A DNA stretch of 64,000 bases, taken from positions 62,001-126,000 of the forward strand of contig CANRFJ010000003.1 in assembly GCA_947629865.1 (NCBI GenBank), written 5' to 3'. The notes under the pieces were generated by a model. The model was not told the origin of the DNA. It was given only the letters and a program-made list of their open reading frames with translations, and did no database searches. Origin of the DNA: an uncultured Lachnospiraceae bacterium. Lineage in GTDB: Bacteria > Bacillota > Clostridia > Lachnospirales > Lachnospiraceae. Of this stretch, positions 35,137 through 44,606 are shown piece after piece. Position numbers and translations under genes: made by a program. Numbering within the stretch: the first letter of the stretch is position 1; each line of letters begins with the position of its first letter.

Positions 35137-37215
35137 TCAGTAATCTATTTTTCTCATATCCCATGTCGTCCGGCATATAATGCGGTCAAATACAGTCAGC
35201 ATAGCCGGCAGGATCAGAATTACTACCACCGTACTGATGACGGCTCCTCTGGCCAACAGCGTACAGATGGATTGAATCATGTCAATGCTGGAGGACATAG
35301 TCACTCCAAACGTGGCGGCGAAAAGGCACAGTCCGCTTGTAAGTATGGATTTTATAGACGTCCTGTGGGCAATGCCGATCGCCTCTTTCTTCGTCCTGTG
35401 CTCCAGCGTGCGCTCCTTGTGGTAGCGGCTTGTCATCAGAATCGCATAATCCACAGTGGCTCCCAGCTGAATCGTACCTATGACAATGCTCGCCACAAAG
35501 GGGAGCGACTCCCCGCTGAAAAACGGCACCGACATATTCAGGAAGATGGCAAATTCAATGACCGCCACCAGTATGATCGGTATGGAAACCGACTTAAATA
35601 CAAACAGGATAATGATAAAAATGGCCGCCACGGAAATGTAATTTACATTGGCGAGATCCACGTCCGTGACCTCCGCCAGATCCCTGGACAGAGGCGCCTC
35701 TCCAATAATCATGGATTCCGGACTGTATTTTTTCACAATGCCGTTGAGGGCGTCAATCTGCTTATTGGACTCTGTGGTGGCCGACCGGTAATCCGAGCAG
35801 ATAAACTGCAGTTCATAGTTATCGCCCTGCAGCATCTCACGGTACTCATCCGGCACCATCTCGTCCGGAAAATTCGCCCCCACGACGGAATTCATTCCAA
35901 GCACCCATTTAATCCCGTCCACCTTCTCAATCTCCTGCCGCATCGCTTCCTTGTCCTGATTTTTTATGCCGTTCTTCATCAGAAGGACATGCATACTGTT
36001 CATGTCAAACGTGTCCTGCAGTTTGTCATTGGCAACCGCCGAATCCAGTGTCTGTGGCAGGGAACGGGAAATATCGTAATAAATCTCGTAGTTCTTATTG
36101 CCATAGTAGGCCGGCCCGATCAGTACCACAAAGATGGCGAGCGCCACCGGCCACAGTTTTACGATCCAGCGGGACAGTCCGTTCATTTCCGGAAGGATAC
36201 TGCGGTGGGAAGTTTTCTCAATGGCCCCGTCAAACAGAAGAATCATCGCCGGAAGCAGGGTGATACAGGTAATGACGCCGATCACCACTCCCTTTGCCAT
36301 GACAAGGCCCAGATCCGTCCCCAGCCGGAATGTCATGAAACAGAGCGCCGCAAATCCGGCAATCGTAGTGACGGAACTGCCCGTCACAGACTTAAAGGTA
36401 TTAGCGATGGCATGTGCCATAGCCCGATTTTTATCCCCCTCAAACCGCTGCTTGTTCGCCCGGTAGCTGTCCAGCAGAAAAATGGAATAATCCATCGTGA
36501 CTCCCAGCTGCAGGATCGCCGTGAGCGCCTGTGTAATATAGGAAATCTCACCGAATATAATATTGCTTCCCATATTATAGAGGACGGCGGCTCCTATACC
36601 GGCCAGAAATATAAAGGGCGTTGCGAAGGAGTCCATTGTAAACATAAGGACAACCAGCGACAGCAAAACGGCCACTACCACATAAACCGGCATCTCAGAC
36701 AGCGCCAGATTTTTAATATCCGTGACAACGCCGGACATACCGCTGATAAACGCCTGCTTCTGCACGATTTCCCGCATCTGCGTCACGGCCTCCATCGTGG
36801 AGTCCGCCGAAGTCGTGTCGTCAAACAGCGCAATCATCATCGTGGCGTCGCCTCTGAAAAAGGCCTCTCGGAGTTTTTGGGGAATCATCTCCACCGGCAC
36901 GCTGATGTCGGTCAAGTCGTCATACCAGAGAATGTTCTCCACATGGTCAACCTCTTTCAGTTTGTTCTTTAGTTCCACGACGTCCCGGTTCTCCATATTT
37001 TCCACTATGACCATGGAAAATCCTCCCATGCCGAATTCATCTACCATGATGTCCTGACCGGACACGGTTTCCAGCGAGTCCGGAAGGTAGCTGAGCACAT
37101 CATAGTTGATCCGCGTCATGCTGTAACCGATGGCGGAGGGAATCAGCAGAAGAACTCCCACAATCAGAATCCAGATTTTGTGTCTGGCAATCCATTTTCC
37201 AAATTTAATTACCAT
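35137..37215 (-). CDS. MMPL/RND-family transporter
   Basis: The 692-residue protein has about twelve membrane segments in two similar halves, each with a large outside loop after the first segment (about residues 35-190 and 370-520). Motifs such as GVTMDYSIFLLDSYR and GATVDYAILMTSRYH are the MMPL signature in segment 4 of each half. Related proteins export lipids or drugs by proton motive force. It is the first gene of an operon with the YhgE-like gene and tetR. The start has GGAGTGAG upstream. Confidence 0.92.
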   Translation of the reverse strand: MVIKFGKWIARHKIWILIVGVLLLIPSAIGYSMTRINYDVLSYLPDSLETVSGQDIMVDEFGMGGFSMVIVENMENRDVVELKNKLKEVDHVENILWYDDLTDISVPVEMIPQKLREAFFRGDATMMIALFDDTTSADSTMEAVTQMREIVQKQAFISGMSGVVTDIKNLALSEMPVYVVVAVLLSLVVLMFTMDSFATPFIFLAGIGAAVLYNMGSNIIFGEISYITQALTAILQLGVTMDYSIFLLDSYRANKQRFEGDKNRAMAHAIANTFKSVTGSSVTTIAGFAALCFMTFRLGTDLGLVMAKGVVIGVITCITLLPAMILLFDGAIEKTSHRSILPEMNGLSRWIVKLWPVALAIFVVLIGPAYYGNKNYEIYYDISRSLPQTLDSAVANDKLQDTFDMNSMHVLLMKNGIKNQDKEAMRQEIEKVDGIKWVLGMNSVVGANFPDEMVPDEYREMLQGDNYELQFICSDYRSATTESNKQIDALNGIVKKYSPESMIIGEAPLSRDLAEVTDVDLANVNYISVAAIFIIILFVFKSVSIPIILVAVIEFAIFLNMSVPFFSGESLPFVASIVIGTIQLGATVDYAILMTSRYHKERTLEHRTKKEAIGIAHRTSIKSILTSGLCLFAATFGVTMSSSIDMIQSICTLLARGAVISTVVVILILPAMLTVFDRIICRTTWDMRKIDY

Positions 37216-37303
37216 TTTCTCACTCCGTTTCCATACAAAATTCCCATGCAGGTCTCTTGGCAGGGCAGCCTTTTAAGCTGCGCCCGCCTCCGTTTATGTC
37301 CCA

Positions 37304-37326
37304 AAAAATGAACGTTGGTCATTTTT
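37304..37326. promoter_or_regulatory. Inverted repeat at the start of the MMPL operon: probable autoregulatory operator
   Basis: AAAAATGA (37304-37311), seven bases and TCATTTTT (37319-37326) form an 8+8 inverted repeat just downstream of the -10 box. A TetR-family gene is encoded in the operon. The sequence differs from the palindrome at 32376, so only one of the two may bind this TetR. Confidence 0.5.
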
Positions 37327-37335
37327 GTCTATGTC

Positions 37336-37364
37336 AGTGTATCACAAACCATTTTCGCCGTCAA
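37336..37364 (-). promoter_or_regulatory. Promoter of the MMPL-YhgE-tetR operon
   Basis: On the minus strand TTGACG (37364-37359), a 17-base spacer and TACACT (37341-37336) lie about 120 bases ahead of the MMPL start, in the 302-base gap shared with the divergent chemoreceptor-like gene. Apart from the two promoters and the inverted repeat I see nothing else in this gap. Confidence 0.6.
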
Positions 37365-37438
37365 CCCCCGGAAGATAATTTTATGCTATTTTAATGCAAT
37401 TTTTAATAAAATTATTTTGTGACCGCGGAAGTTTTTTC

Positions 37439-37467
37439 TTGAGTATCTCTGAAAACTATAGTATAAT
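37439..37467 (+). promoter_or_regulatory. Promoter of the soluble chemoreceptor-like gene
   Basis: TTGAGT (37439-37444), a 17-base spacer and TATAAT (37462-37467) stand about 50 bases ahead of the start codon at 37518. Confidence 0.72.
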
Positions 37468-37517
37468 ATATGATATAGTAACGTTCTTTGATACCCAGAC
37501 TACACGGAGGAATTACC

Positions 37518-38345
37518 ATGAGCCAGAAAATAGAAAATCTGATTGAGCTGCTGCCAATGATACAGCAGTTGTATAGCCAGGATGTATATATTACGATTCT
37601 TGATTCAGATGGGATAATGCGGGGATACGCCATACCGGAGGGCGAGAAACCGCAGCTTGAGGTCGGAGACGTCTTCATCGATCCGAGTGGCGCTTTCGAC
37701 GAGGTTATGCGCACAGGAAGATCCAGACACAACTATCTGCCCAAAGAAGTCATGGGAGAGGCCTTTGAGGGAGAGCTGGTGCCAATCAAAGAGGACGGCA
37801 AAGTTGTCGGGTGCATAATCTGTACATATTCTGTGGACGTCAGGGATCAGATGAAGAAGATCACAGATGAATTCCGGAATTCCGTGGACAACATCAGCCA
37901 GTCGCTGGCTCAGCTTGTGACAGGCATGGGAAATCTGTTCCAGATGCTCACGGATATGGACTCCACCACCACCAATGTGGAGAGCGATGTCCACAATGCC
38001 GTCGAGGTTGTGAATACGATCAACAGCAACGCCTCACGCTCCAATATTCTGGCGCTGAACGCTTCGATTGAAGCGGCGCGGAGCGGCGAAGCCGGACGCA
38101 GTTTCGCGGTAGTAGCCACCGAGATGGGCAAACTGGCTAATGACAGCGGCAACTCCGCCAAAGAGATCCAGTCCACTCTGAACACGATCCGCGAGGATCT
38201 GCTTTCCATTGTCTCATCTATTAAGGAAGCGAGCAATTTCACAGAGGAACACCGGGGCAATATAAGCGGTATCCAGACAGTCCTTGGAAAACTGACCGAG
38301 TTGGCCGGACAGCTGGAGAAAGACATAAAACAGCAGGGGAGATGA
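37518..38345 (+). CDS. Soluble methyl-accepting chemotaxis-like signalling protein
   Basis: This 275-residue protein has no membrane segment. Residues about 1-115 form a PAS/Cache-like sensory region; residues about 120-270 are a shortened MCP coiled coil with the conserved hairpin [20 protein letters not shown]. Such cytoplasmic receptors signal through CheA/CheW or act as stand-alone scaffolds; no chemotaxis gene is nearby. The ATG at 37518 has GGAGG seven bases upstream and is preferred to one ten codons earlier. It is the only gene on the plus strand for 28 kb and ends at a bidirectional terminator. Confidence 0.88.
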   Translation: MSQKIENLIELLPMIQQLYSQDVYITILDSDGIMRGYAIPEGEKPQLEVGDVFIDPSGAFDEVMRTGRSRHNYLPKEVMGEAFEGELVPIKEDGKVVGCIICTYSVDVRDQMKKITDEFRNSVDNISQSLAQLVTGMGNLFQMLTDMDSTTTNVESDVHNAVEVVNTINSNASRSNILALNASIEAARSGEAGRSFAVVATEMGKLANDSGNSAKEIQSTLNTIREDLLSIVSSIKEASNFTEEHRGNISGIQTVLGKLTELAGQLEKDIKQQGR

Positions 38346-38398
38346 TTTGCCCCGGCATATTATTCTCCATTCCGGAGCGCAGCGACGGAAGTACGAGC

Positions 38399-38425
38399 AA
38401 AAATCAGCGCATCGGCGTGATTTTT
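38399..38425. terminator. Bidirectional terminator between the chemoreceptor-like and VanZ genes
   Basis: AAAAATCA (38399-38406) pairs with TGATTTTT (38418-38425), with further CGC/GCG pairing inside, giving a compact hairpin flanked by A and T runs on either side. It sits between two convergent genes and can act on both strands. Confidence 0.75.
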
Positions 38426-38429
38426 CACA

Positions 38430-38945
38430 CTATCTCCCCTCCCCGCCGGTGCGTTCTCTCTGTGCCGTAGGAGCACCGCCCCGCCGTCTCCGGAAGATCG
38501 TTCCGACAATCCACACGGCCATCACTCCGAAAAGCGCGCCGGCGCTGTCAATCAGTACATCTGTCAACCGGCCACTTCTCCCCGGAACAAACAATTGATG
38601 AAACTCATCTGTCGATGCGTAGAACACAGAAATAAGCCAGGCCATAAGGAAATACCTGTTCCTTATGTCCAGCCACGACAATAACGTCAGAGCGCAGAGA
38701 ACTCCCAACACCGTATACTCCAGCGCATGGGCTGTCTTGCGCACCGGATAATCCACAGTCCTGGCAAAATTCATCTGTGCCGTCTCCTCCCAGTTGTCAA
38801 AATCCGGATAAAGTATTGTCCCAACTGCCATTCCCACACGATAACTGTCTTCGGATGACTCAGCTGCCGTCCTGGCGGAAAAGAGGAAAATAACCGCCAT
38901 CCAACAGAGGAACAGAGCCAGGAATACGATTCTGAATCTACCCAT
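38430..38945 (-). CDS. VanZ family membrane protein
   Basis: A 171-residue protein with about four membrane segments and the VanZ pattern (PVRKTAHALEYTVLGVL, then STDEFHQLFVPGRSGRLTDV). VanZ-type proteins are linked to glycopeptide tolerance or remain uncharacterised. The ATG at 38945 has AAAGGA upstream; another ATG five codons earlier has a weaker site. It is the last gene after the HAD, UbiA and GT-C-like genes, with a 34-base gap. Confidence 0.85.
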   Translation of the reverse strand: MGRFRIVFLALFLCWMAVIFLFSARTAAESSEDSYRVGMAVGTILYPDFDNWEETAQMNFARTVDYPVRKTAHALEYTVLGVLCALTLLSWLDIRNRYFLMAWLISVFYASTDEFHQLFVPGRSGRLTDVLIDSAGALFGVMAVWIVGTIFRRRRGGAPTAQRERTGGEGR

Positions 38946-38979
38946 GCTGTTTCCTTTCATTACTTTTCTCTATTATAAC

Positions 38980-39549
38980 TTATTTTTCTGCAAATTTCCA
39001 TAATGTGAATTTTCCCTTTTTCTTCATATACGCTTTCACAGCAAGTTTGGCCATGGGCAAATCTGATTCTGAGTCCGAATAAAAAGCATCTATCTTTTCG
39101 TCCTTCCATATATTCCGAAATCTTCTTACTTTTTCCTCTCCATAACAATTGTCACCGGCAAAAATACCGCTGGCGCCATCTACCTGGGAAGCGATTAGGT
39201 TTTTAATTCCGAGTTCCCGGCAAATTGGACGAAGGAGAAATTCCGGAGAGGCGGAAATGATTACATCCGTCGGTTTCTTTACTTGAATATACCACGAATC
39301 CAGTTTCCCTTTGTGATGTTTCCAAAAGGATTCCACTTCCCTCCCAATATCCTTGATCCCCCTGAGAAAAGAAAAAAAATCTTCTTTCATCTTCGTTTTA
39401 TCACAGCGTCCTGTTTTGTATCTCCACATAGCGCGGAACTGTCCCGGCCAGTAACGCGCAATAAAGGGCCTTCTCGCAAGACAATACAGATAAAATTCTA
39501 TCGTGCTGTCTCCCTTATAGATTGTTCCATCGAAATCATATACATTCAC
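38980..39549 (-). CDS. HAD-superfamily (subclass IB) phosphatase
   Basis: The 189-residue protein has HAD motifs DFDGTIYKGDS near the start, ISASPEF, a lysine in EEKVRRF and YSDSESDLPM. It begins with GTG, preceded by AAGGAG eight bases upstream. It lies 12 bases after the UbiA gene, whose product resembles decaprenyl-phosphate phosphoribosyltransferase. A likely role is removal of the 5-phosphate from a polyprenyl-phosphoribose, a step done by a different phosphatase family in mycobacteria. This link is inferred from gene order. Confidence 0.82.
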   Translation of the reverse strand: MNVYDFDGTIYKGDSTIEFYLYCLARRPFIARYWPGQFRAMWRYKTGRCDKTKMKEDFFSFLRGIKDIGREVESFWKHHKGKLDSWYIQVKKPTDVIISASPEFLLRPICRELGIKNLIASQVDGASGIFAGDNCYGEEKVRRFRNIWKDEKIDAFYSDSESDLPMAKLAVKAYMKKKGKFTLWKFAEK

Positions 39550-39561
39550 GTTTCTCTCTCC

Positions 39562-40419
39562 TTATCCCATATACAAGACAAAAAACAAAAATATTGCATA
39601 CACGCATCCGAGGCCGAGGATCACTTTGTCCTTCAGTATCACCTCAACCGGATCTCCCTCCGACTCTCCCTCAAGGATAAAACTGTAGCGCATAGTCAAA
39701 AGCAACACAATAGGAACTGTCCCAATTATCCGGGAGTCTGTATGTTCCATTGTCCAGAGCGCATAAAAGCCGTTGCTTAGTCCCATACACATATACATAT
39801 TTTTATCCAGAAACTCCTTTGTATAGAGTGAGAGAACCCTGCGAGTCTGAAGCTTTGTCTCCGGCCCATTATACTTTTCAAGTTCATTTCTCCTTTTGCC
39901 CAGGGCAAAATAAAACGACAGGGAAATTACCGTTAAATACAGCCAGGCTGAGACGGCGATGCCGGAAACCACACTTCCAAAAAGAATCCGAATCAAGAAA
40001 CCGGATACCAGTATACATATATCAAGAAGCGCTACCTCCTTCAATCGATAACTATATACAAGATTCAGAATCATATACAAGGCCAGATATCCCGCCGCAA
40101 TAAGCGGAAAGCGCAGGATCACCACAGTCAAAGACAGCAGACCGCATACAATTGCAATAATGGCAGCCGTCTTTACAGAGACTGCACCGCTCGCAATCGG
40201 ACGGTTCTTTTTGGTCGGGTGAAGGCGATCCTTTTCTGCATCACAGATATCGTTAATGATATATATGGCAGAGGAAATGAGACAAAAGCAAACCGTCCCC
40301 ACCAGGGTATCAAAAAATCTGCTTCCATTTAAGAACTGTCTCCCAAAAAACAGCGGTATAAAAACCAATATATTTTTTATATAATGCCGAACTCGTAAAA
40401 GCTTCATATATTTCAACAT
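39562..40419 (-). CDS. UbiA-family prenyltransferase, decaprenyl-phosphate phosphoribosyltransferase-like
   Basis: A 285-residue protein with about nine membrane segments. The motif IINDICDAEKDRLHPTK, continuing into NRPIASG, is the NDxxDxxxDxxHPxKxxRPIASG pattern of polyprenyl-phosphate phosphoribosyltransferases (Rv3806c type), which join PRPP to a polyprenyl phosphate. A second acidic motif typical of UbiA enzymes is not clear to me. It sits between a GT-C-like gene and the HAD phosphatase, suggesting a polyprenyl-phosphoryl-ribose supply route. No DprE1/DprE2 epimerase is present. Confidence 0.88.
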   Translation of the reverse strand: MLKYMKLLRVRHYIKNILVFIPLFFGRQFLNGSRFFDTLVGTVCFCLISSAIYIINDICDAEKDRLHPTKKNRPIASGAVSVKTAAIIAIVCGLLSLTVVILRFPLIAAGYLALYMILNLVYSYRLKEVALLDICILVSGFLIRILFGSVVSGIAVSAWLYLTVISLSFYFALGKRRNELEKYNGPETKLQTRRVLSLYTKEFLDKNMYMCMGLSNGFYALWTMEHTDSRIIGTVPIVLLLTMRYSFILEGESEGDPVEVILKDKVILGLGCVYAIFLFFVLYMG

Positions 40420-40451
40420 TTCATATCCCCCGTTTCTTCTCTCCTTAATAT

Positions 40452-41897
40452 TTATTGCGGCGTCACTATGCGAAAGGAATTAAACCGGTCGTCCACCTGG
40501 TAAGCGCTTTGATTGTCAAAATAGTGATATAAAGTCCTGCTTACATTTTTCTCAAACAAGATAAGGATAAATTTATCCTGTTTCCAGCCCTCAATGAGAT
40601 TTATTATCTCCTGCTCCGTCTTGTCCGATACATCTACAAGCTGTCTCTCCGAGTCCTTTGCCGAAGCAGCATATGAATAATATCCGGAGAAATTTATCCT
40701 GCCTGTGTCAAGGACAACAAGGGCCGGATCTTTTCTCAGCTGCTCAGACACATACTCCGTAACCCCCTTGTAATCATCACACGAATAATAATATAAGCGG
40801 GCTATAAAGACAGCAGACAGTAACAAAAGCACAAAATATGCCGAAAAAAGAATCTTCCCCAGTATTGATTTATCCCATATCTCATGAAGGAGGTCGCACA
40901 GACATATCAGAAAAACAGGGAACACCGACATACAGTGTCTCTCCCACAATCCCATATGGACAACGGCAGCACAGATAAAAATAACCGCGAAAAAAGCGAC
41001 AGAGGAAATCAACATACTCTGATTTCTTCTGACAAATGAAGACCTCGCCCTGACAAGAACAGCCAATATGCCGAGCAGTGTAAGCACAAAGAGCAGCAAA
41101 AGAGCAATCTGCCACCATTGCATACTCCCCCAGTTACCCGCCCGCAAGTCGTTCCGCGACAGGCCTACGCCCTGCATACCGAGGAATGAGTATATTACAT
41201 ACAATATACTTTTTATGCCAAAGCCGGTAGTCGTGCTGTTCAGATAAGTGGCATACAGATACAGCAAAATGATATAAAATGGAGAAAAGCACGCCATTAT
41301 GCCAATATGCCTCAAAACCAAAGCCCTTTCCCTGCGGATTTTCAAAAAGCAATTTGCAAAATAAAGCACAATGATAAATCCAAACATAAAATGGAAAAAC
41401 ACACCCAACAGATATATGATATTCAGTTTGACAAGATTCGCACAACTGCTGAATTCCTCCACACAAAAGGTGTAATAGACAAACGCAAGCGAAAAAGCGT
41501 ATACAATAATATAAGGCGTTGCCTCATCCATATAATACACAAACATCGGATGCACAAAAAATACAAGGCTCCACCACAGAGACCAGCCTCTGGATTTTAC
41601 AATCTTAAAAACATAGACAACAGCGAGCGCCACAAAGGGAAGATTGCTGCACCGCAGAAGAAATTCGGTTGCACCTGCCAGATGTGACCAGAGCATAATA
41701 TAGAGCATATATCCCGGCTGCGCATACCCCAGCGCCGTCTGCATCGTCGCCTTAATATCTCCGCTAATCGGATCGGCTACCCGGCAGATCTCATCACCCC
41801 AAAGACTCCCGCCGGTAATTGAAAACAGGGAAATCAGAAAGATTACAACTGTACATACCGCCAGACTGATTTTGGACTTTTCGACTATTTTTTTCAT
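40452..41897 (-). CDS. Polytopic membrane protein, GT-C (GT39-like) glycosyltransferase candidate
   Basis: The 481-residue protein has about eleven membrane segments and an early outside loop with an acidic pair (LWGDEICRVAD, near residue 35), where GT-C transferases of the ArnT/PMT type have their catalytic Asp-Glu. It ends in a soluble domain of about 100 residues. GT-C enzymes take sugars from polyprenyl phosphates, which fits the DPPR-synthase-like gene just downstream. The ATG at 41897 has GAGGAG seven bases upstream. The exact family is uncertain. Confidence 0.65.
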   Translation of the reverse strand: MKKIVEKSKISLAVCTVVIFLISLFSITGGSLWGDEICRVADPISGDIKATMQTALGYAQPGYMLYIMLWSHLAGATEFLLRCSNLPFVALAVVYVFKIVKSRGWSLWWSLVFFVHPMFVYYMDEATPYIIVYAFSLAFVYYTFCVEEFSSCANLVKLNIIYLLGVFFHFMFGFIIVLYFANCFLKIRRERALVLRHIGIMACFSPFYIILLYLYATYLNSTTTGFGIKSILYVIYSFLGMQGVGLSRNDLRAGNWGSMQWWQIALLLLFVLTLLGILAVLVRARSSFVRRNQSMLISSVAFFAVIFICAAVVHMGLWERHCMSVFPVFLICLCDLLHEIWDKSILGKILFSAYFVLLLLSAVFIARLYYYSCDDYKGVTEYVSEQLRKDPALVVLDTGRINFSGYYSYAASAKDSERQLVDVSDKTEQEIINLIEGWKQDKFILILFEKNVSRTLYHYFDNQSAYQVDDRFNSFRIVTPQ

Positions 41898-41976
41898 TGT
41901 TCCGCTCCTCGGCATTTATTTTTCTAAGTAAGCGTAACACAAAGCAATTCAAAAATCAATGATGATATTGTTTTTC

Positions 41977-42005
41977 TTGACATTTAATAACTGTCGTTCT
42001 ATTAT
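41977..42005 (+). promoter_or_regulatory. Promoter of the acyltransferase gene
   Basis: TTGACA (41977-41982), a 17-base spacer and TATTAT (42000-42005) precede the acyltransferase start by about 100 bases. The leader holds no obvious structure. The region 41898-42106 otherwise contains nothing I can identify. Confidence 0.7.
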
Positions 42006-42106
42006 ATTAGTAATTGTCACAATATTTTTGCTCAGAAAACACTGTGATGGTTGCAATATATATCCACTGGTAATACTGCTGTCTATAAGTAGAGAGGTAT
42101 TTTAAT

Positions 42107-43048
42107 ATGAATTCCGATAAAACAAAGACAATTGCTTTTTTGAATCTGCTGCGTGCGTTTGCCGTGGTGCTTATTACACATGCGCACACAGCGGGAGTGT
42201 GGCCCATAGATATACACGGCGGCGCGGCGCTTGGAAATGCGCTCTTTTTTATGATTTCAGGTTTTCTGCTTCACGTAAATCATGACAGCAGATTTCTGAC
42301 ATGGTATAGTCAAAAATTAATCCGGCTATACGTTCCTCTGACTCTGGTTCAGATTTTTTTAATATTTATCCATCCGGAGCGGATTAATTCGGTTCTTAAA
42401 TGGATTGGTGTAGAACATTACTGGTTTGTCCCCGCAATAGCTCTCCTTTACATTTTTATGTATTTTATCTTAAAATACAGCGCTGATAAGATACCGCGAT
42501 ATATATGGGGCGCAATTGTATTATATTTTCTGTTGTATGTATATTATTATACCACATCCGACTCTTTTGATGTAGACGGCCATTTTTTATTGAGACTGGT
42601 ACTAAGCATGATAGAAATATCCATAGGCGCCTGGCTGAGAGTGCGTCTTGACGGCCGGCGCCTGATTAAGCATCCTCTTTGCAAGGGGATACTGGCGTGC
42701 CTCTGCTATGGCATAGCCATGATTGGCGGCAAACTACAAATCAATGTATTTTATCTTGGACAGTTTTTGCAACATGCAAGCGCAATTGCATTTGCCGTCT
42801 GTATGATGGATTGGGGACGACAGAATGAAGATAAAATCCGCCATTTTCTGGAAGATACAAAGACAGGACGGCTTGTGATCCAACGGATCAGTGCATTATC
42901 GTTAGAAATTTATTTAGTGCAACTTCCTTTGATGGCGGATTTTAAAAAATTCGTATTTCCAATTAATCTAATCATTATCATACTGCTGATCGGAGTATGC
43001 GCCGTTATACTTCAAAAACTTTCCCGCAACATACTGCATAGGCGCTAA
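42107..43048 (+). CDS. Acyltransferase 3 family membrane protein
   Basis: A 313-residue integral membrane protein with about ten segments and the family start FLNLLRAFAVVLITHAHTAG (catalytic histidine) plus FFMISGFLLH. Such enzymes put O-acetyl or other acyl groups on surface sugars. It is transcribed opposite to the neighbouring genes, with its own promoter and a GAGAGG ribosome site. It is AT-richer than the genes before 39 kb. Confidence 0.87.
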   Translation: MNSDKTKTIAFLNLLRAFAVVLITHAHTAGVWPIDIHGGAALGNALFFMISGFLLHVNHDSRFLTWYSQKLIRLYVPLTLVQIFLIFIHPERINSVLKWIGVEHYWFVPAIALLYIFMYFILKYSADKIPRYIWGAIVLYFLLYVYYYTTSDSFDVDGHFLLRLVLSMIEISIGAWLRVRLDGRRLIKHPLCKGILACLCYGIAMIGGKLQINVFYLGQFLQHASAIAFAVCMMDWGRQNEDKIRHFLEDTKTGRLVIQRISALSLEIYLVQLPLMADFKKFVFPINLIIIILLIGVCAVILQKLSRNILHRR

Positions 43049-43100
43049 CTATGAATTTCTGCCAAAAAAATATCCTCTCCCGCAATCCATAACTTTTCAG

Positions 43101-44606
43101 TTACCCGACGATCACGGTGTGCATCTTATGGCAGATAAACGGTAAGCCATCTGGATACTGTCCCTTTACCGTTATGTGCGCAGTATATATACCGGAATTT
43201 TCTGCCGGCGCCAGTACGCCTTTAAAAGCGCCGGAAATATCTTCCTGAAGTGCGACAAGTTCCCGTGAACAGGAAACAGCCTTTGCGCCGGATTCACTGA
43301 ACATATTCTCTACCGGCCGACTGTGAACAGCCGTCACCGCCAGATTTTCTATCACGGTACCTCCGCTTACTGTCACTGCATATTCCGGTGTCGCTCCAAG
43401 CTCTGCCCTCTGCGGCCCATTTACCTTTACACAGATATCCTCGCCTTCCCGAATCACACCTACGGTCGCCGTCATGGGAGCATCCGTACTGTACTGGGCC
43501 AGAAGCCTCCATGTGCCCGGACGGACATTTTTTAGATTATATATACAAAATCCCCCTCCACATATCTGTGGACGAATATCCGTAGGTTTATTATCCGGTC
43601 CAATAAGTACCAGATTGATCTGGCAATCGCCCGGATAACCGGATGTGTACCAATACTTTTTATCCGACCACACGACAGTTATCATAGAATAATTCCCCTG
43701 GGCCGAAACGATAAATTCATAGAGACGGTAATTCGCTCCCTGATAGGTATCCAACTGGTTAAGGCTCAGCAGAGACTCGGAGGAATCTGCCAATATCTGG
43801 TTAAATATCCGCATCATGTCAAAAGCATTGGGAGCGTTATAATATTTGCTTTTTACATTTTTTGCCAACATATCATGAAAGTAACTCTCCCTCATATACG
43901 GGCCAAGCCCGGCTATATAAATGGGAGGCTCATTTTTTAATACCTGCGCCGGATTGGGGCCGTGATTATGCTCTCCATCGCTTATAAGTACAAAGGCCTT
44001 AATATCCGTCTTCATTTTCCCTTCCATATCATTTGCCAGGCTCACTGCCTCACCGATATTTGTCGAACTCCCCTCTGTCTTCAGAGTGTCAATGGCTGCC
44101 GCCGCCTTCTCTAACTCGTCTCTGCCCTCAGTAACAACTGCGGGTTCCGGCGCGCTGCCGTCCGGATACAGCCACGAAGCGGACGTTTCAAATCGTGATA
44201 CTCCAAACTGGTCTCCCCGGCGGGAGCAATCAAGAAACGCCTTGGCGTCAATCTTAATCATGGCGCTCGCCTGATACATGCTGCAGGAATCGTCTAACAT
44301 CAGTACATAGCCAAGTAATTGGGGATAATACCGCTCAATCGCCTGTTCTACAGATGGTTCATCGTATCCGCAGATAAGCAGAAGTCCTCGCAGTTCCTCC
44401 TTTGTAATCAACGGATCTGTGTATTCATTCACAATAATCCGGCACATCTCGTCTACCGTTAAAGCCGGAAAAAAATGCAGCACCTCCCGGACAGAGGCCT
44501 CTCTGTCATAACCGGCCATATGCAGGTTGTGAAGCATCTCCGCCGCTGTGATAGACGGATCCTTTTCTAACTGCTCCTGACAAAATTGTTCAATTGGAAT
44601 TAACAT
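43101..44606 (-). CDS. VWA-domain protein with helical N-terminus and beta-sandwich C-terminus
   Basis: The 501-residue protein has no signal peptide or membrane segment. Residues about 15-95 contain two similar helical repeats each with an AGYD/CGYD turn. Residues about 96-290 are a von Willebrand A domain with a complete MIDAS (DDSCS, a Thr in SSTNIGEA, and ISDGEHN). The last 200 residues look like two beta-sandwich domains. Its start overlaps the end of the papain-like gene by 17 bases, so the two are made together. Function is unknown; metal-dependent protein binding is likely. Confidence 0.82.
   Translation of the reverse strand: MLIPIEQFCQEQLEKDPSITAAEMLHNLHMAGYDREASVREVLHFFPALTVDEMCRIIVNEYTDPLITKEELRGLLLICGYDEPSVEQAIERYYPQLLGYVLMLDDSCSMYQASAMIKIDAKAFLDCSRRGDQFGVSRFETSASWLYPDGSAPEPAVVTEGRDELEKAAAAIDTLKTEGSSTNIGEAVSLANDMEGKMKTDIKAFVLISDGEHNHGPNPAQVLKNEPPIYIAGLGPYMRESYFHDMLAKNVKSKYYNAPNAFDMMRIFNQILADSSESLLSLNQLDTYQGANYRLYEFIVSAQGNYSMITVVWSDKKYWYTSGYPGDCQINLVLIGPDNKPTDIRPQICGGGFCIYNLKNVRPGTWRLLAQYSTDAPMTATVGVIREGEDICVKVNGPQRAELGATPEYAVTVSGGTVIENLAVTAVHSRPVENMFSESGAKAVSCSRELVALQEDISGAFKGVLAPAENSGIYTAHITVKGQYPDGLPFICHKMHTVIVG

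Noticed and set aside
35113-36972. Long open frame on the plus strand opposite the MMPL gene
   Set aside because: It has no recognisable domain and no ribosome site, and it lies fully antisense to a clear MMPL protein; it is a by-product of GC-rich codon use.
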